Positions 8,300-15,471 of a DNA stretch of 43,070 nt are shown piece by piece. This stretch comes from Thermodesulfobacteriota bacterium (GTDB lineage Bacteria; Desulfobacterota; QYQD01), in the NCBI GenBank assembly GCA_031082315.1, contig JAVHLC010000010.1, positions 1 to 43,070 of the forward strand, read 5' to 3'. The notes under the pieces are model-generated. The model was not told the DNA's origin, searched no databases, and was given only the letters and a program-made list of their open reading frames with translations. A program made the position numbers and the translations under genes. The stretch's first letter is position 1; each line of letters begins with the position of its first letter.

Positions 8300-9367
8300 A
8301 TGTCCAATACAGCACACCCCAAAATTCTGGTTGTAGATGATGACAAGCTCACGCTGGACATCCTGACCAGCATGCTGGAACGAGACGGGTATCAGGTCAC
8401 GCCGGTCACCAGCGGCAAAGAGGCCCTGGCCAGCCTGGGCCGTGAATTTTATAACCTGATCCTTACCGACCTGGTCATGGATGGCATGGATGGGCTCACC
8501 CTGCTTAAAGAGGCCAAAAAAATCTCGCCGGAATCGGTAGTCCTCATGATAACCGGGCATTCCTCCGTTGAAACGGCCGTAAATGCCATGTATGCCGGGG
8601 CCATGGACTACATCCTTAAACCCTGTGAACAGGCTGATCTACTCTTTAAGGTGCAACGAGCCTTGGACAGACAACGCCTGGGGAAAATAGCCAAGCAAAA
8701 AGAGAAACAAGACGCCCTTCTGGAACTGGTGCGGGGCCTAGCCGACACATTGAACAACAGGATGACCACGGTAGTGGCCCTGGGGGACCTTGCCCTCGGA
8801 CATCTGCAGCATAGCGAGATAGAGAAGGCCAGAGACCGCTTAAAATCTGCTGTTGAGGCCGCGCTGCGCGTCACGGAAGTAGTCAACGAACTTCTTATGG
8901 TTACTTCCTACGTCAAAAAAGAAGGGTTATTTACGGCAGATATTCCCTTTATTTTCTCCTCACTCCGAAAAAAATTTGCGCCCTTCACCATAAAGGTTAC
9001 CGGTGACGGGCAGGCCCTGTCCGTGAAGGCCTTAGACAATATCTCCCTGGCCTTTGAAAAAATCGTGCAGAATGCCGTTGAGGTCATGCATGGCAAAGGA
9101 GGTATCGAGGTTAACATAAACCGGATCAGGGATCAGAACATGGTCGAGATTCGATTTATTGACCAGGGATCGGGGATCACGCGCGAAGATATCTCCAGGG
9201 TCTTTCTGCCTTTCTTTACTACAAAAGGGACCCAGTCGCCGGGGCTTGGTTTATGGACAGCTTATCAGATAGTGACCGGGTCAAATGGGACCATCCACAT
9301 CGAAAGTGAGGCCGGGAAAGGAACAACGGTAATAGTCAGGTTGCTGATAGCCGAGGCTCAAAACTGA
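8300..9367 (+). CDS. Response-regulator receiver fused to a histidine-kinase-like ATPase lacking the phospho-acceptor histidine
   Basis: A 355-residue two-domain signalling protein. Residues 5-125 form a receiver domain with acidic pocket VVDDD, phospho-acceptor D57, T85 and K107. Residues about 135-205 look like a HisKA dimerisation helix pair, but the usual LAHEINNPLT is LADTLNNRMT, so D149 replaces the histidine. The C-terminal HATPase_c domain has an N-box (QNAVEVM), G1 (DQGSGI), an F-box (FFTTKG) and a GLGLW G2. It may be an ATP-binding output module governed by receiver phosphorylation rather than a true kinase. It has no membrane segment and no paired sensor gene nearby. yjbQ follows 21 bases downstream. 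Confidence 0.85.
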   Translation: MSNTAHPKILVVDDDKLTLDILTSMLERDGYQVTPVTSGKEALASLGREFYNLILTDLVMDGMDGLTLLKEAKKISPESVVLMITGHSSVETAVNAMYAGAMDYILKPCEQADLLFKVQRALDRQRLGKIAKQKEKQDALLELVRGLADTLNNRMTTVVALGDLALGHLQHSEIEKARDRLKSAVEAALRVTEVVNELLMVTSYVKKEGLFTADIPFIFSSLRKKFAPFTIKVTGDGQALSVKALDNISLAFEKIVQNAVEVMHGKGGIEVNINRIRDQNMVEIRFIDQGSGITREDISRVFLPFFTTKGTQSPGLGLWTAYQIVTGSNGTIHIESEAGKGTTVIVRLLIAEAQN

Positions 9368-9388
9368 CATCTTAAGAGGAACACCTCC

Positions 9389-9787
9389 ATGTCTGCCGCT
9401 ATCACCATAAAGACGACAAATCAGACTGAATTAATAGACATAACCAGACAGGTAGAGCGGGTTTTAAAGGAAAAAGGCGTCCAGAACGGCTTGTGCTGTA
9501 TCTTTGTGCCCCATACCACCGCCGGGGTTACCATTAATGAAGGGGCGGATCCAGACGTGCAAAAGGACATCCTGGCCGTCCTGAATGAGGTAATACCTTT
9601 TCGTTTCCCCTACCGTCACGCTGAGGGCAACTCGCCGGCCCACATAAAGGCCAGTATCATGGGCTCTTCGGTAAAGGTAATTGTAGAATCAGGTAAGTTC
9701 TTGCTGGGGACGTGGCAGAGCATCTTTTTCTGCGAATTTGACGGCCCGCGCACTCGAAAGGTTTATGTTAAGGTCATTGAGGGGTAA
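9389..9787 (+). CDS. yjbQ: YjbQ/UPF0047 family protein
   Basis: A 132-residue single-domain protein of the YjbQ family, members of which show weak thiamine-phosphate synthase activity. Conserved elements are FVPHTTAGVTINEGADPDV, the HAEGNSPAHIKASI segment with its histidines, and GTWQSIFFCEFDGPR. Length is that of the family. It follows the receiver/ATPase gene closely with its own AAGAGGA Shine-Dalgarno sequence, so co-transcription is likely. The true cellular role is not established. Confidence 0.92.
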   Translation: MSAAITIKTTNQTELIDITRQVERVLKEKGVQNGLCCIFVPHTTAGVTINEGADPDVQKDILAVLNEVIPFRFPYRHAEGNSPAHIKASIMGSSVKVIVESGKFLLGTWQSIFFCEFDGPRTRKVYVKVIEG

Positions 9788-9807
9788 GTAAGGATTGCAA
9801 CCTGGTA

Positions 9808-10260
9808 TTAAAGATAGTCGCCTCTATTGAATTTAATGGTCTCAACCGCAATAATAACCCCTGTTTCATTCAGAAGCCTTTTGAGCGGGTCGCCTGAAGG
9901 CAATCCCTGGATAACAGGATCAAGCTGTCTGACCTTCTCACCAGCCGAATTAAGCAGGAGACCGGCATCTTTCAGGGTTTTCTTTGGATCAGCAAGGGCC
10001 ATACGGTATTGATCCAGAAGGGCAATCAATTCCTCTGCCCTGGCCACTCCCCGGAGCCTGGTATCTGTCCCCGGAGCGGCAAGCGCCTCAATAGAAGAAA
10101 GCGGCGGCGCATTATTTAGCCCTGCGCTCGCAGGCGTTTGATCTGCCTTCCCCGCAACTTTGGAAAAGACATCCCGAAAGGACGCCCCTTCTATTTTTTT
10201 CCCGGGCTGTAACCGGCCGGCCCCGCCAGGCAAATGGGTTACTGTCTCTTTTATCTTCAT
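9808..10260 (-). CDS. Conserved hypothetical protein
   Basis: A 150-residue protein I cannot assign. The first 65 residues are low in predicted structure and rich in Gly, Ala and Lys. Residues about 70-150 look helical, with a pattern of acidic and leucine positions (EELIALLDQYRMAL, LDPVIQGLPSGDPLKRLL). There is no signal peptide, membrane segment or cysteine cluster. The proximal position of the TPR gene upstream on the same strand (44 bases) suggests possible shared transcription. The ATG at 10260 follows a GGAGG sequence. Confidence 0.6.
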   Translation of the reverse strand: MKIKETVTHLPGGAGRLQPGKKIEGASFRDVFSKVAGKADQTPASAGLNNAPPLSSIEALAAPGTDTRLRGVARAEELIALLDQYRMALADPKKTLKDAGLLLNSAGEKVRQLDPVIQGLPSGDPLKRLLNETGVIIAVETIKFNRGDYL

Positions 10261-10304
10261 GGCCCTGCCTCCTTTATTGTTTTATCGGCAGTTAGATAAA
10301 TAAC

Positions 10305-11072
10305 CTAAAAAGAACGGCTTTTTTTTGTCAACTCCAGGGCCTTATCCAGATATTTTTTTGCCTGGATTTCGTCCCCTTTTATCCGATAGGCCCCGCCCAG
10401 ATGCCTATAGACCTCAACCAGAAAGATATTGTCTTCATCCGGCGCAATGTCAAGCGCCTCCTCTAAACACCGGAGCGCCTTATCAACCTCTCCCTGACCA
10501 AGATAAGCCATGCCCAAGGTATCCAGATAACGATAGCGCCGCTCGAAGATACGCCGAGGCGTAGGGCCGGATAAGCTCACGGCCTTTTCAGCCATTTTTT
10601 GCGCTTCATCCGGATGGCGCCCGCCCTGAAGATAAAGATGGGCCAGATTGTTATAAACATCAGGCTGCGCGGGATCAAGGGCTACAGCCTTGTTGTAGGC
10701 ATCTTCCGCCTCGTTCTCTCGTCCCATCTTTAAGTAGAGGTTCCCGAGGTTAAATTGGGCATTGAAAAAATCCTTCTTTTTCTTTAACGCTTCCCGGTAC
10801 TCACGTTCGGCTAAGGCATACTCTCCCTTGTTTTCGTAGGAGACACCAAGGTCATTGTGTTCCTCCGCCGTGAGCGGATCGTGAAGAATGACGATTTCCG
10901 GCAGTTTTCCGCAGCCCAGGCACAAAAAAATCCAAAATAGTACAAAAGCCCGGAAGATATAGCTACGGCAATTAAAAAGCCTAAATCCCCCCATCCCCCC
11001 TTTTCTAAAGGGGGGTGAGGGGGGATTTGGCGAATTTATGTATTTAAATGCCGTTGTAATAATAGAACGCAT
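10305..11072 (-). CDS. TPR-repeat lipoprotein of the PA2778-type cassette
   Basis: Up to 255 residues: a hydrophobic segment followed by Cys (FWIFLCLGC, C54 from the first ATG) suggesting a lipoprotein, then about four TPR units (residues 70-250; motifs such as NDLGVSYENKGEYALAEREY and AQFNLGNLYLKMGRENEAED). TPR domains are protein-docking scaffolds. The ATG at 11072 begins one base after the upstream peptidase stop, consistent with translational coupling. The early residues are encoded by repeat R1, and a second ATG at 10994 lies right after its G-run, so the start could be either (229 residues from 10994). Confidence 0.8.
   Translation of the reverse strand: MRSIITTAFKYINSPNPPSPPFRKGGMGGFRLFNCRSYIFRAFVLFWIFLCLGCGKLPEIVILHDPLTAEEHNDLGVSYENKGEYALAEREYREALKKKKDFFNAQFNLGNLYLKMGRENEAEDAYNKAVALDPAQPDVYNNLAHLYLQGGRHPDEAQKMAEKAVSLSGPTPRRIFERRYRYLDTLGMAYLGQGEVDKALRCLEEALDIAPDEDNIFLVEVYRHLGGAYRIKGDEIQAKKYLDKALELTKKSRSF
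10983..11028. repeat. R1 palindrome at the 5' end of the TPR gene
   Basis: A nearly perfect palindrome with arms AAATCCCCCC and GGGGGGATTT around C-run/G-run centres. On the minus strand its G-run sits just before an ATG at 10994 and could act as a ribosome binding site. Confidence 0.8.
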
Positions 11073-11073
11073 A

Positions 11074-11682
11074 TCACTCTGTTGTGGCCTTAGAAACAGG
11101 CATAATAAGGAGGCAAAGATAATTCATCCGGGCCCAGGCCGATTCCAGCCGTCCGTAAGACCAGAGGGCATCGGCCTCTGTCCCGGTATGGACAATCACC
11201 AGCCTCCGCTTTTCACTATACCCCACCGCTACGAGGTAGTGGAGACGCTGATAGACTGAAAAACCCTCATCGATAAGGATAATAACAGGCTCATTACGTT
11301 TGATATGCCTTTTGAGGTCGGACAGACTTCCCGGATAGACACGGGTGTAGAATCCCCGGCGGCGGGCAAAATTTTCCAGGTCGGATAGCAATGTGCCCTC
11401 CAGCTCCGGAGAAAAAATATCCCCGGCAATTGCCTCCTCACTGATTGGATCCCCATAATAGTGAAGGACGCCGGCCAGGGCCGCCGTCCCGCAACGCTTA
11501 TCTTTTTGATAAATAAAAGGAACGGAAGAGATGTAGTAACCTCGTTCCTCTCCGCTTGTAATTGCCTCGATAATCTGGAGACGTGTAGTTATGCGGCTGC
11601 AGGAGGTTGCCAGAAAAACCTGTAGAACGACGGCAAGCAATCCTATATTCCTGCGCCAGGCCACGGAAAGGAACGGGGTCAC
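11074..11682 (-). CDS. PA2778 family cysteine peptidase (C39-like lipoprotein)
   Basis: A 202-residue predicted lipoprotein with a papain-like C39 fold. Signal peptide 1-27 ends in lipobox LATSC (C28). The catalytic set fits the family: Q59 and C64 in YQKDKRCGTAAL, and H148 in RLHYLVAVGY, with an acidic or Asn partner downstream. C39 domains usually cut double-glycine leaders, but PA2778-type proteins are stand-alone and their substrate is not known to me. It lies between a PA2779-like gene (7 bases upstream) and the TPR lipoprotein, the typical three-gene order of this cassette. Confidence 0.85.
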   Translation of the reverse strand: MTPFLSVAWRRNIGLLAVVLQVFLATSCSRITTRLQIIEAITSGEERGYYISSVPFIYQKDKRCGTAALAGVLHYYGDPISEEAIAGDIFSPELEGTLLSDLENFARRRGFYTRVYPGSLSDLKRHIKRNEPVIILIDEGFSVYQRLHYLVAVGYSEKRRLVIVHTGTEADALWSYGRLESAWARMNYLCLLIMPVSKATTE

Positions 11683-11689
11683 GATGGCG

Positions 11690-12103
11690 CTATCTTATGA
11701 TAATCCTTTTATCCAGAAGCTTGATAATTACTATGACCAGAATAATGATGAATAATACGCCGATGACCGTGCCTACCCCATCACCGCCGGCGGTGATGCG
11801 ATCAGAAAGCGAAGCCAGGTGATGAATCTGTTCATCAGTCATCGAAGATAGCTTGCCTGAGACCTCATCCGGGCTCAGGCCAAAATCCTTTAGCTTCTGC
11901 GCGGCTATCTTGTTCTCCAGGACCTGCCTGACCTTAGCCAGTTCTGCCTCCCGCGCCAGAGATGCCCCCGGGCTGCTCAGAATGGAGCCAGAAAGGGCGG
12001 CCGTAGCTAAAGACGGAAACAGGAGAAAGGCTGTAAACCAGACGGTTACCGAGAACACCAGTAATGGATTTTTAAAACCATTTAAGCTCAATTTCGTACC
12101 CAT
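11690..12103 (-). CDS. PA2779 family membrane protein
   Basis: A 137-residue protein that I recognise as PA2779-like. It has an N-terminal signal segment (about 12-35), the helical stretch KLKDFGLSPDEVSGKLSSMT with EQIHHLASLSD, a conserved glycine patch AGGDGVGTVIG, and a C-terminal membrane helix (about 112-130) followed by basic residues. I prefer the ATG at 12103, because upstream codons to 12148 add residues with no family resemblance. It precedes the PA2778-like peptidase by 7 bases. The short hydrophobic, glycine-bearing C-terminus could be a peptidase target, but this is inference. Confidence 0.8.
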   Translation of the reverse strand: MGTKLSLNGFKNPLLVFSVTVWFTAFLLFPSLATAALSGSILSSPGASLAREAELAKVRQVLENKIAAQKLKDFGLSPDEVSGKLSSMTDEQIHHLASLSDRITAGGDGVGTVIGVLFIIILVIVIIKLLDKRIIIR

Positions 12104-12229
12104 GTCGTATCCCCCCCGCAAACCGGTAAGCCAAAATGAAGACGGCAAAATTTGACAGCTATCTTATTCATCCTGTCCCTGATGTCAACAACTTTTCCAC
12201 GCCATAACAAATCTCCCCAAATTCGCAGT

Positions 12230-12877
12230 TCAGCATTTTTTGCCTAAAAAAAGGGTAATACCTGCCTCGTCTAAAAGTCCGGTTCTCGGATACTCCATCG
12301 ACTCCACCTGCCCCGGTGGCTGCAAAAGGGTCGAGTATAATCTTTCCACTTTGAATCCGGCTGCAATCAGCAACCCTTCCACCTCAGTAGAAGCATAAAA
12401 AGTGGCATATCTATATAAGGGGTGTCCGGCCTGCTTCTTTTCCGCATAGAGCTTGCCCCATGCGCTGTTTTTATTAATGCAGGCGGTGACTATCCGTCCC
12501 CCCGGCCTCAAAATCCGCCCGCATTCTTTAAATAAATTCAAGGGACGTTGTACAAAACACAATGCAAAAAGGATAAAGACGGCGGTAAGGGTCTCACTCC
12601 GGAAAGGAATAGCCTCCCCCATGGCCCGGACGGATATAACTCCCTTGGCCTTGGCCAGATTAAGCATAGTCATGGAAGGGTCAATTCCAAACTCAACCCC
12701 TAAGGCTGCGGCAAAACGGCCGCTTCCCGTTCCCACTTCTAACGACGGCCTACCCGGGGAAGGGCAGACGCATCTTATCGCCTCCAGCTCTATAGCAAAA
12801 AGGAGCGGCTCCTTTTCATACCAGGCATCATATTCACGAGCCAAGGCATCAAACGCCGTAGCGGCCTCTCGCGTCAT
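12230..12877 (-). CDS. Class I SAM-dependent methyltransferase
   Basis: A 215-residue Rossmann-fold methyltransferase of the Methyltransf_11 type. Motif I is LEVGTGSGRFAAALG, followed by GIDPSMTMLNLAKAKG (motif II), an acidic-to-hydrophobic strand AVFILFALCFV, and the post-motif RILRPGGRIV. The substrate cannot be read from the sequence. The ATG at 12877 has GGTGA upstream; a TTG at 12892 is the alternative start. It lies 37 bases downstream of mrp on the same strand, so the two may be co-transcribed. Confidence 0.88.
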   Translation of the reverse strand: MTREAATAFDALAREYDAWYEKEPLLFAIELEAIRCVCPSPGRPSLEVGTGSGRFAAALGVEFGIDPSMTMLNLAKAKGVISVRAMGEAIPFRSETLTAVFILFALCFVQRPLNLFKECGRILRPGGRIVTACINKNSAWGKLYAEKKQAGHPLYRYATFYASTEVEGLLIAAGFKVERLYSTLLQPPGQVESMEYPRTGLLDEAGITLFLGKKC

Positions 12878-12913
12878 CCGATCACCATACAAAATGCCGA
12901 CACGGGGAAAACA

Positions 12914-13762
12914 TCATTTGCTCATCGAAATTATCTTATCAATCAGCTCCTTAAATGCCTTCGCCGCAACGCCATTATCCGTATTTAGCACATAAGGTTT
13001 GCCGGCATCGCCTGCCGTCACTACCGCCGGATCAATGGGTATTTTGCCTAAAAACGGTATCCCCATATCACGGGCCGTTCTCTCACCGCCGCCGCTCTTA
13101 AACAACGAGATTTCATGCCCGCACTGCGGACATTTTTGTCCGCTCATATTCTCCACAATACCCAGTATCTCCAGCTTTACCTCACGGCAAAAATTTATGG
13201 ATTTACGGACATCGGCCAAAGAGACCTCCTGCGGAGTGGTCACAATCACTGCCCGGGCCTCCGGGATAGTCTGGGCCACAGTCAACGGTTCATCCCCTGT
13301 CCCCGGAGGAGCATCGACAATCAGATAATCCATCTCACCCCATTCCACATCCGATAAAAATTGACGAATTGCCGAAATTTTTACCGGGCCGCGCCAAATT
13401 ACGGCCTGATCCTTATCGCTCATCACTGATTCGATCGAAATAATCCCGAGGTTATTCGAATACCGTACCGGCCCAACCCGATGTCCCGGAAGATTCTCCG
13501 GTTGCCCGGTAACCCCAAGCATCCGTGGAATATTCGGCCCATGCAGGTCAACATCCATCAGGCCTACTTTATACCCGGACTGGCTCAAGCCAACCGCCAG
13601 ATTCGTGGCCACCGTGCTTTTGCCCACGCCGCCTTTGCCGCTCATGACCAGCAGGATATTTTTAATCTTACCCAGCGAGTCTCTTATCATCTCGTCTTGA
13701 ACCGCCAGAGCCGCATCCCGCGCGTTATCACAACTGCAACTTTTTCCGTTTTCCTCTGCCAT
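12914..13762 (-). CDS. mrp: Mrp/NBP35 family iron-sulfur cluster carrier ATPase
   Basis: A 282-residue deviant-Walker P-loop ATPase (ParA/MinD superfamily) that carries Fe-S clusters to apoproteins. The P-loop is SGKGGVGKST (41-50), with DVDLHGPN (switch I region) and DAPPGTGDEP. The cluster-binding CPQC pair is C211 and C214. An N-terminal CSC (C9, C11) recalls Nbp35-like variants that have an extra cluster site. The C-terminus lacks the FeS-assembly DUF59 extension seen in some Mrp proteins. It is followed by a methyltransferase gene. Confidence 0.93.
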   Translation of the reverse strand: MAEENGKSCSCDNARDAALAVQDEMIRDSLGKIKNILLVMSGKGGVGKSTVATNLAVGLSQSGYKVGLMDVDLHGPNIPRMLGVTGQPENLPGHRVGPVRYSNNLGIISIESVMSDKDQAVIWRGPVKISAIRQFLSDVEWGEMDYLIVDAPPGTGDEPLTVAQTIPEARAVIVTTPQEVSLADVRKSINFCREVKLEILGIVENMSGQKCPQCGHEISLFKSGGGERTARDMGIPFLGKIPIDPAVVTAGDAGKPYVLNTDNGVAAKAFKELIDKIISMSK

Positions 13763-13845
13763 ACTTTTCCCTTTCGTCTGTTATTCGTCGTATTATCAAA
13801 AGATTAACCACAAGGAACCTTTGCCGAAATCGCTAGTTAGTGAAG

Positions 13846-13865
13846 CCGGAAACGGCGGTTTCCGG
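13846..13865. repeat. Palindromic repeat CCGGAAACGG-type (copy 1)
   Basis: A 20-base palindrome, CCGGAAACGGCGGTTTCCGG, with two central mismatched positions, followed by ATGA. A near-identical copy at 33227-33246 is also followed by ATGA and is preceded by the same GAAG. Confidence 0.7.
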
Positions 13866-13925
13866 ATGAGCACTATTTACATGTATCCTACCTCCATTGG
13901 TCTAACTTCGCTTGTATATTACAAT

Positions 13926-13990
13926 AAAAAAACCGGGAGGGGAACAGGATAGATAGGGGGCAAAATTCTCATCCCTGTTCCCTCTCCCGG
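13926..13990 (-). terminator. Rho-independent terminator reading leftward, upstream of mrp
   Basis: Arms 13933-13950 and 13971-13990 pair over about 18 bases (CCGGGAGGGGAACAGG against CCTGTTCCCTCTCCCGG, with one or two bulges). On the minus strand the stem is followed by seven T residues. There is no gene on the minus strand immediately upstream of it, so it should end a transcript that begins between about 13991 and 14350. Confidence 0.7.
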
Positions 13991-14230
13991 CACCTAACAG
14001 CCTAACCTTAGGTTAAGCAATTAATGTGCCAATATTATCTCTGTCCTGCTTTCTTGTCGGTTGCCCTTATAGCGTTCACAAAAATTAAAATATATCCGCT
14101 TGATTAGATAGGTTCATCTTTTAAAATACCGGAATATCATTGCGTTATTGCAACTGATTATTGCATTCCTGCAATTTCTCTAACCCAATCCTCTGCATTA
14201 GGTCTCAACCCCTCCTCATTAATCTACATC
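13991..14230 (-). ncRNA. Candidate small transcript ending at the orphan terminator
   Basis: Inferred from the minus-strand terminator at 13926-13990 and the absence of any standard gene upstream of it. The segment is AT-rich. It contains repeated GCAATAA/TTGCA words (about 14140-14175) and a strong GAGGAGGGG at about 14206-14216, followed by an ATG at 14198 that would encode only 17 residues (stop at 14145). It could be a small RNA, a leader-peptide gene, or the remains of a lost gene. No clear promoter was recognised. Confidence 0.3.
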
Positions 14231-14280
14231 GCACAACCAGAAATCATGCCCATGTCCCCGAGGTCTTACTAAAGAATTAC

Positions 14281-14309
14281 TTGATATTTGCCGATGGAAT
14301 TTGTTAAAT
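14281..14309 (+). promoter_or_regulatory. Sigma70-type promoter of the V4R/kinase operon
   Basis: TTGATA at 14281-14286 and TTAAAT at 14304-14309 are separated by 17 bases. The ATG of the first V4R gene follows at 14348, with AAGGA at about 14333. Confidence 0.45.
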
Positions 14310-14347
14310 AAGTAACATACACTACAAATGCTAAGGATTTCTTTGTT

Positions 14348-14860
14348 ATGCTTGTCTGTTTTGACTCCAATCTTAATATCATGAAACTTGACGGGGTGAT
14401 GGTATCCCTCCATTGCCATCATTATAATTGTGGGTTAGTCAAGGCGCTTGAAGAAATAGAGGAAATTAATGCGGTGGATATCTTTGTCCGTGCGGCAGCC
14501 GAAGAATTTTACCTTAATTTCAATAATTATATATTGAGTCTGGGAAAGGACAAGACCGATCGGGACAAGCTGGAGGCCGCCACTGAACTGTACCGGTTTA
14601 TGGGGTTCGGCCGGTTGGATTTCTCGCAGTTGAATGAATCCGGGGGCAGGGCCTGGGCTGATTCCTCTTACTATGTGGTAGGCTGGTTGGCCAAATATGG
14701 CCGTCGCCGGAGACCAGTCTGCCATTTAACCCGTGGTTTTTTGGCGGGAATACTGGCGGCCATTTATGGAGGGACGGTGGGTAAATATAGGGTTGAGGAA
14801 GATCATTGCATGATTACGGGCTGCGATCGATGTGAATTTACCGTATCAGTTAATAAGTGA
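14348..14860 (+). CDS. V4R-like (4-vinyl reductase type) ligand-binding protein 1
   Basis: A 170-residue cytosolic protein. The C-terminal part (about 125-168) resembles the V4R domain, a small-molecule-binding fold: GFLAGILAAIYGG followed by EEDHCMITGCDRCEFTV, with cysteines C154 and C162 around a glycine, as expected. The N-terminal part contains a Cys/His-rich LHCHHYNC (21-28) that could bind metal or heme. The start is the ATG at 14348; an ATG at 14381 is possible. Its stop overlaps the start of the next gene, so translation is probably coupled. The ligand is unknown. Confidence 0.7.
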   Translation: MLVCFDSNLNIMKLDGVMVSLHCHHYNCGLVKALEEIEEINAVDIFVRAAAEEFYLNFNNYILSLGKDKTDRDKLEAATELYRFMGFGRLDFSQLNESGGRAWADSSYYVVGWLAKYGRRRRPVCHLTRGFLAGILAAIYGGTVGKYRVEEDHCMITGCDRCEFTVSVNK

Positions 14861-15465
14861 TGGCTATGGACAGCAAAAAGGTAATAGAACTGGCTTCGCG
14901 CCTGCCCATTGAAAGTAATGAGCGGGGGATCATGGCTGCTTTTGGGATATACGCGGCCATAAATTACAATGAATTCTTTTTTAAGGCCGTCTCCCGTGTC
15001 ATCCATAAGGTAGATGAGAATGCGGCGCAGGTAGTAGAGCAAAAACTTTATGACGCGGTGCTGGAATGCGGGTATCATACCTTCCACGGGGCACGGACAT
15101 CCATGCACTGGCGGGAACACATCCTGCCCATGATCAAGTCTCCGGAAGACGAAGTTCAGGCCCTGGTGGCCTTTACCAATGTCTTTGGTATAGGATACAT
15201 AGAAGTAGAAGAGCTGGCGCCGGGCGAGAGACTGGTCACGACAGTTAAGAACGCCTACGATCCCGGCCGTTATCTGGAGGAATATGGCCCCCAACCGCAT
15301 GGCCGATGTTATATGTTTAATGCGTGTACAGCCTCCTATATGGACCTGGTTTATGGGCCTCGTTACCCGACCGGAATGGGTACGTTTGTCTCCCGCGAGA
15401 TTTCATGCCGTTCCACGGGAGCTCCTATCTGCCGATTTATAGCCGAACGTAACATCAAGGAGTAG
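14860..15465 (+). CDS. V4R-like ligand-binding protein 2
   Basis: A 201-residue cytosolic protein in a TGATG overlap with the preceding gene. The C-terminal segment (about 160-197) ends in SREISCRSTGAPICRFIAER, with C183 and C191 in the same Cys-x3-Gly-x3-Cys-x-Phe pattern as protein 1, so the two are likely distant paralogues. The rest has histidines and cysteines (C70 in LECGYHTFHG, H83 and H87 region, C150, C156) that could contribute to a binding pocket. It is followed 6 bases later by a hybrid kinase, suggesting that it feeds a signal to that kinase. Confidence 0.7.
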   Translation: MAMDSKKVIELASRLPIESNERGIMAAFGIYAAINYNEFFFKAVSRVIHKVDENAAQVVEQKLYDAVLECGYHTFHGARTSMHWREHILPMIKSPEDEVQALVAFTNVFGIGYIEVEELAPGERLVTTVKNAYDPGRYLEEYGPQPHGRCYMFNACTASYMDLVYGPRYPTGMGTFVSREISCRSTGAPICRFIAERNIKE

Positions 15466-15471
15466 AAAGCC

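Noticed and set aside
13841-13866. CCGGAAACGG palindrome as a terminator of mrp or its leader
   Set aside because: No T-run follows on either strand and the same sequence occurs at 33227-33246 in an unrelated context, so it was listed as a repeat.
14219-14422. A 67-codon minus-strand frame over the V4R start
   Set aside because: It overlaps the promoter and first codons of the V4R operon and has no conserved features; the orphan terminator does suggest transcription from this strand, so it is mentioned as a candidate RNA instead.
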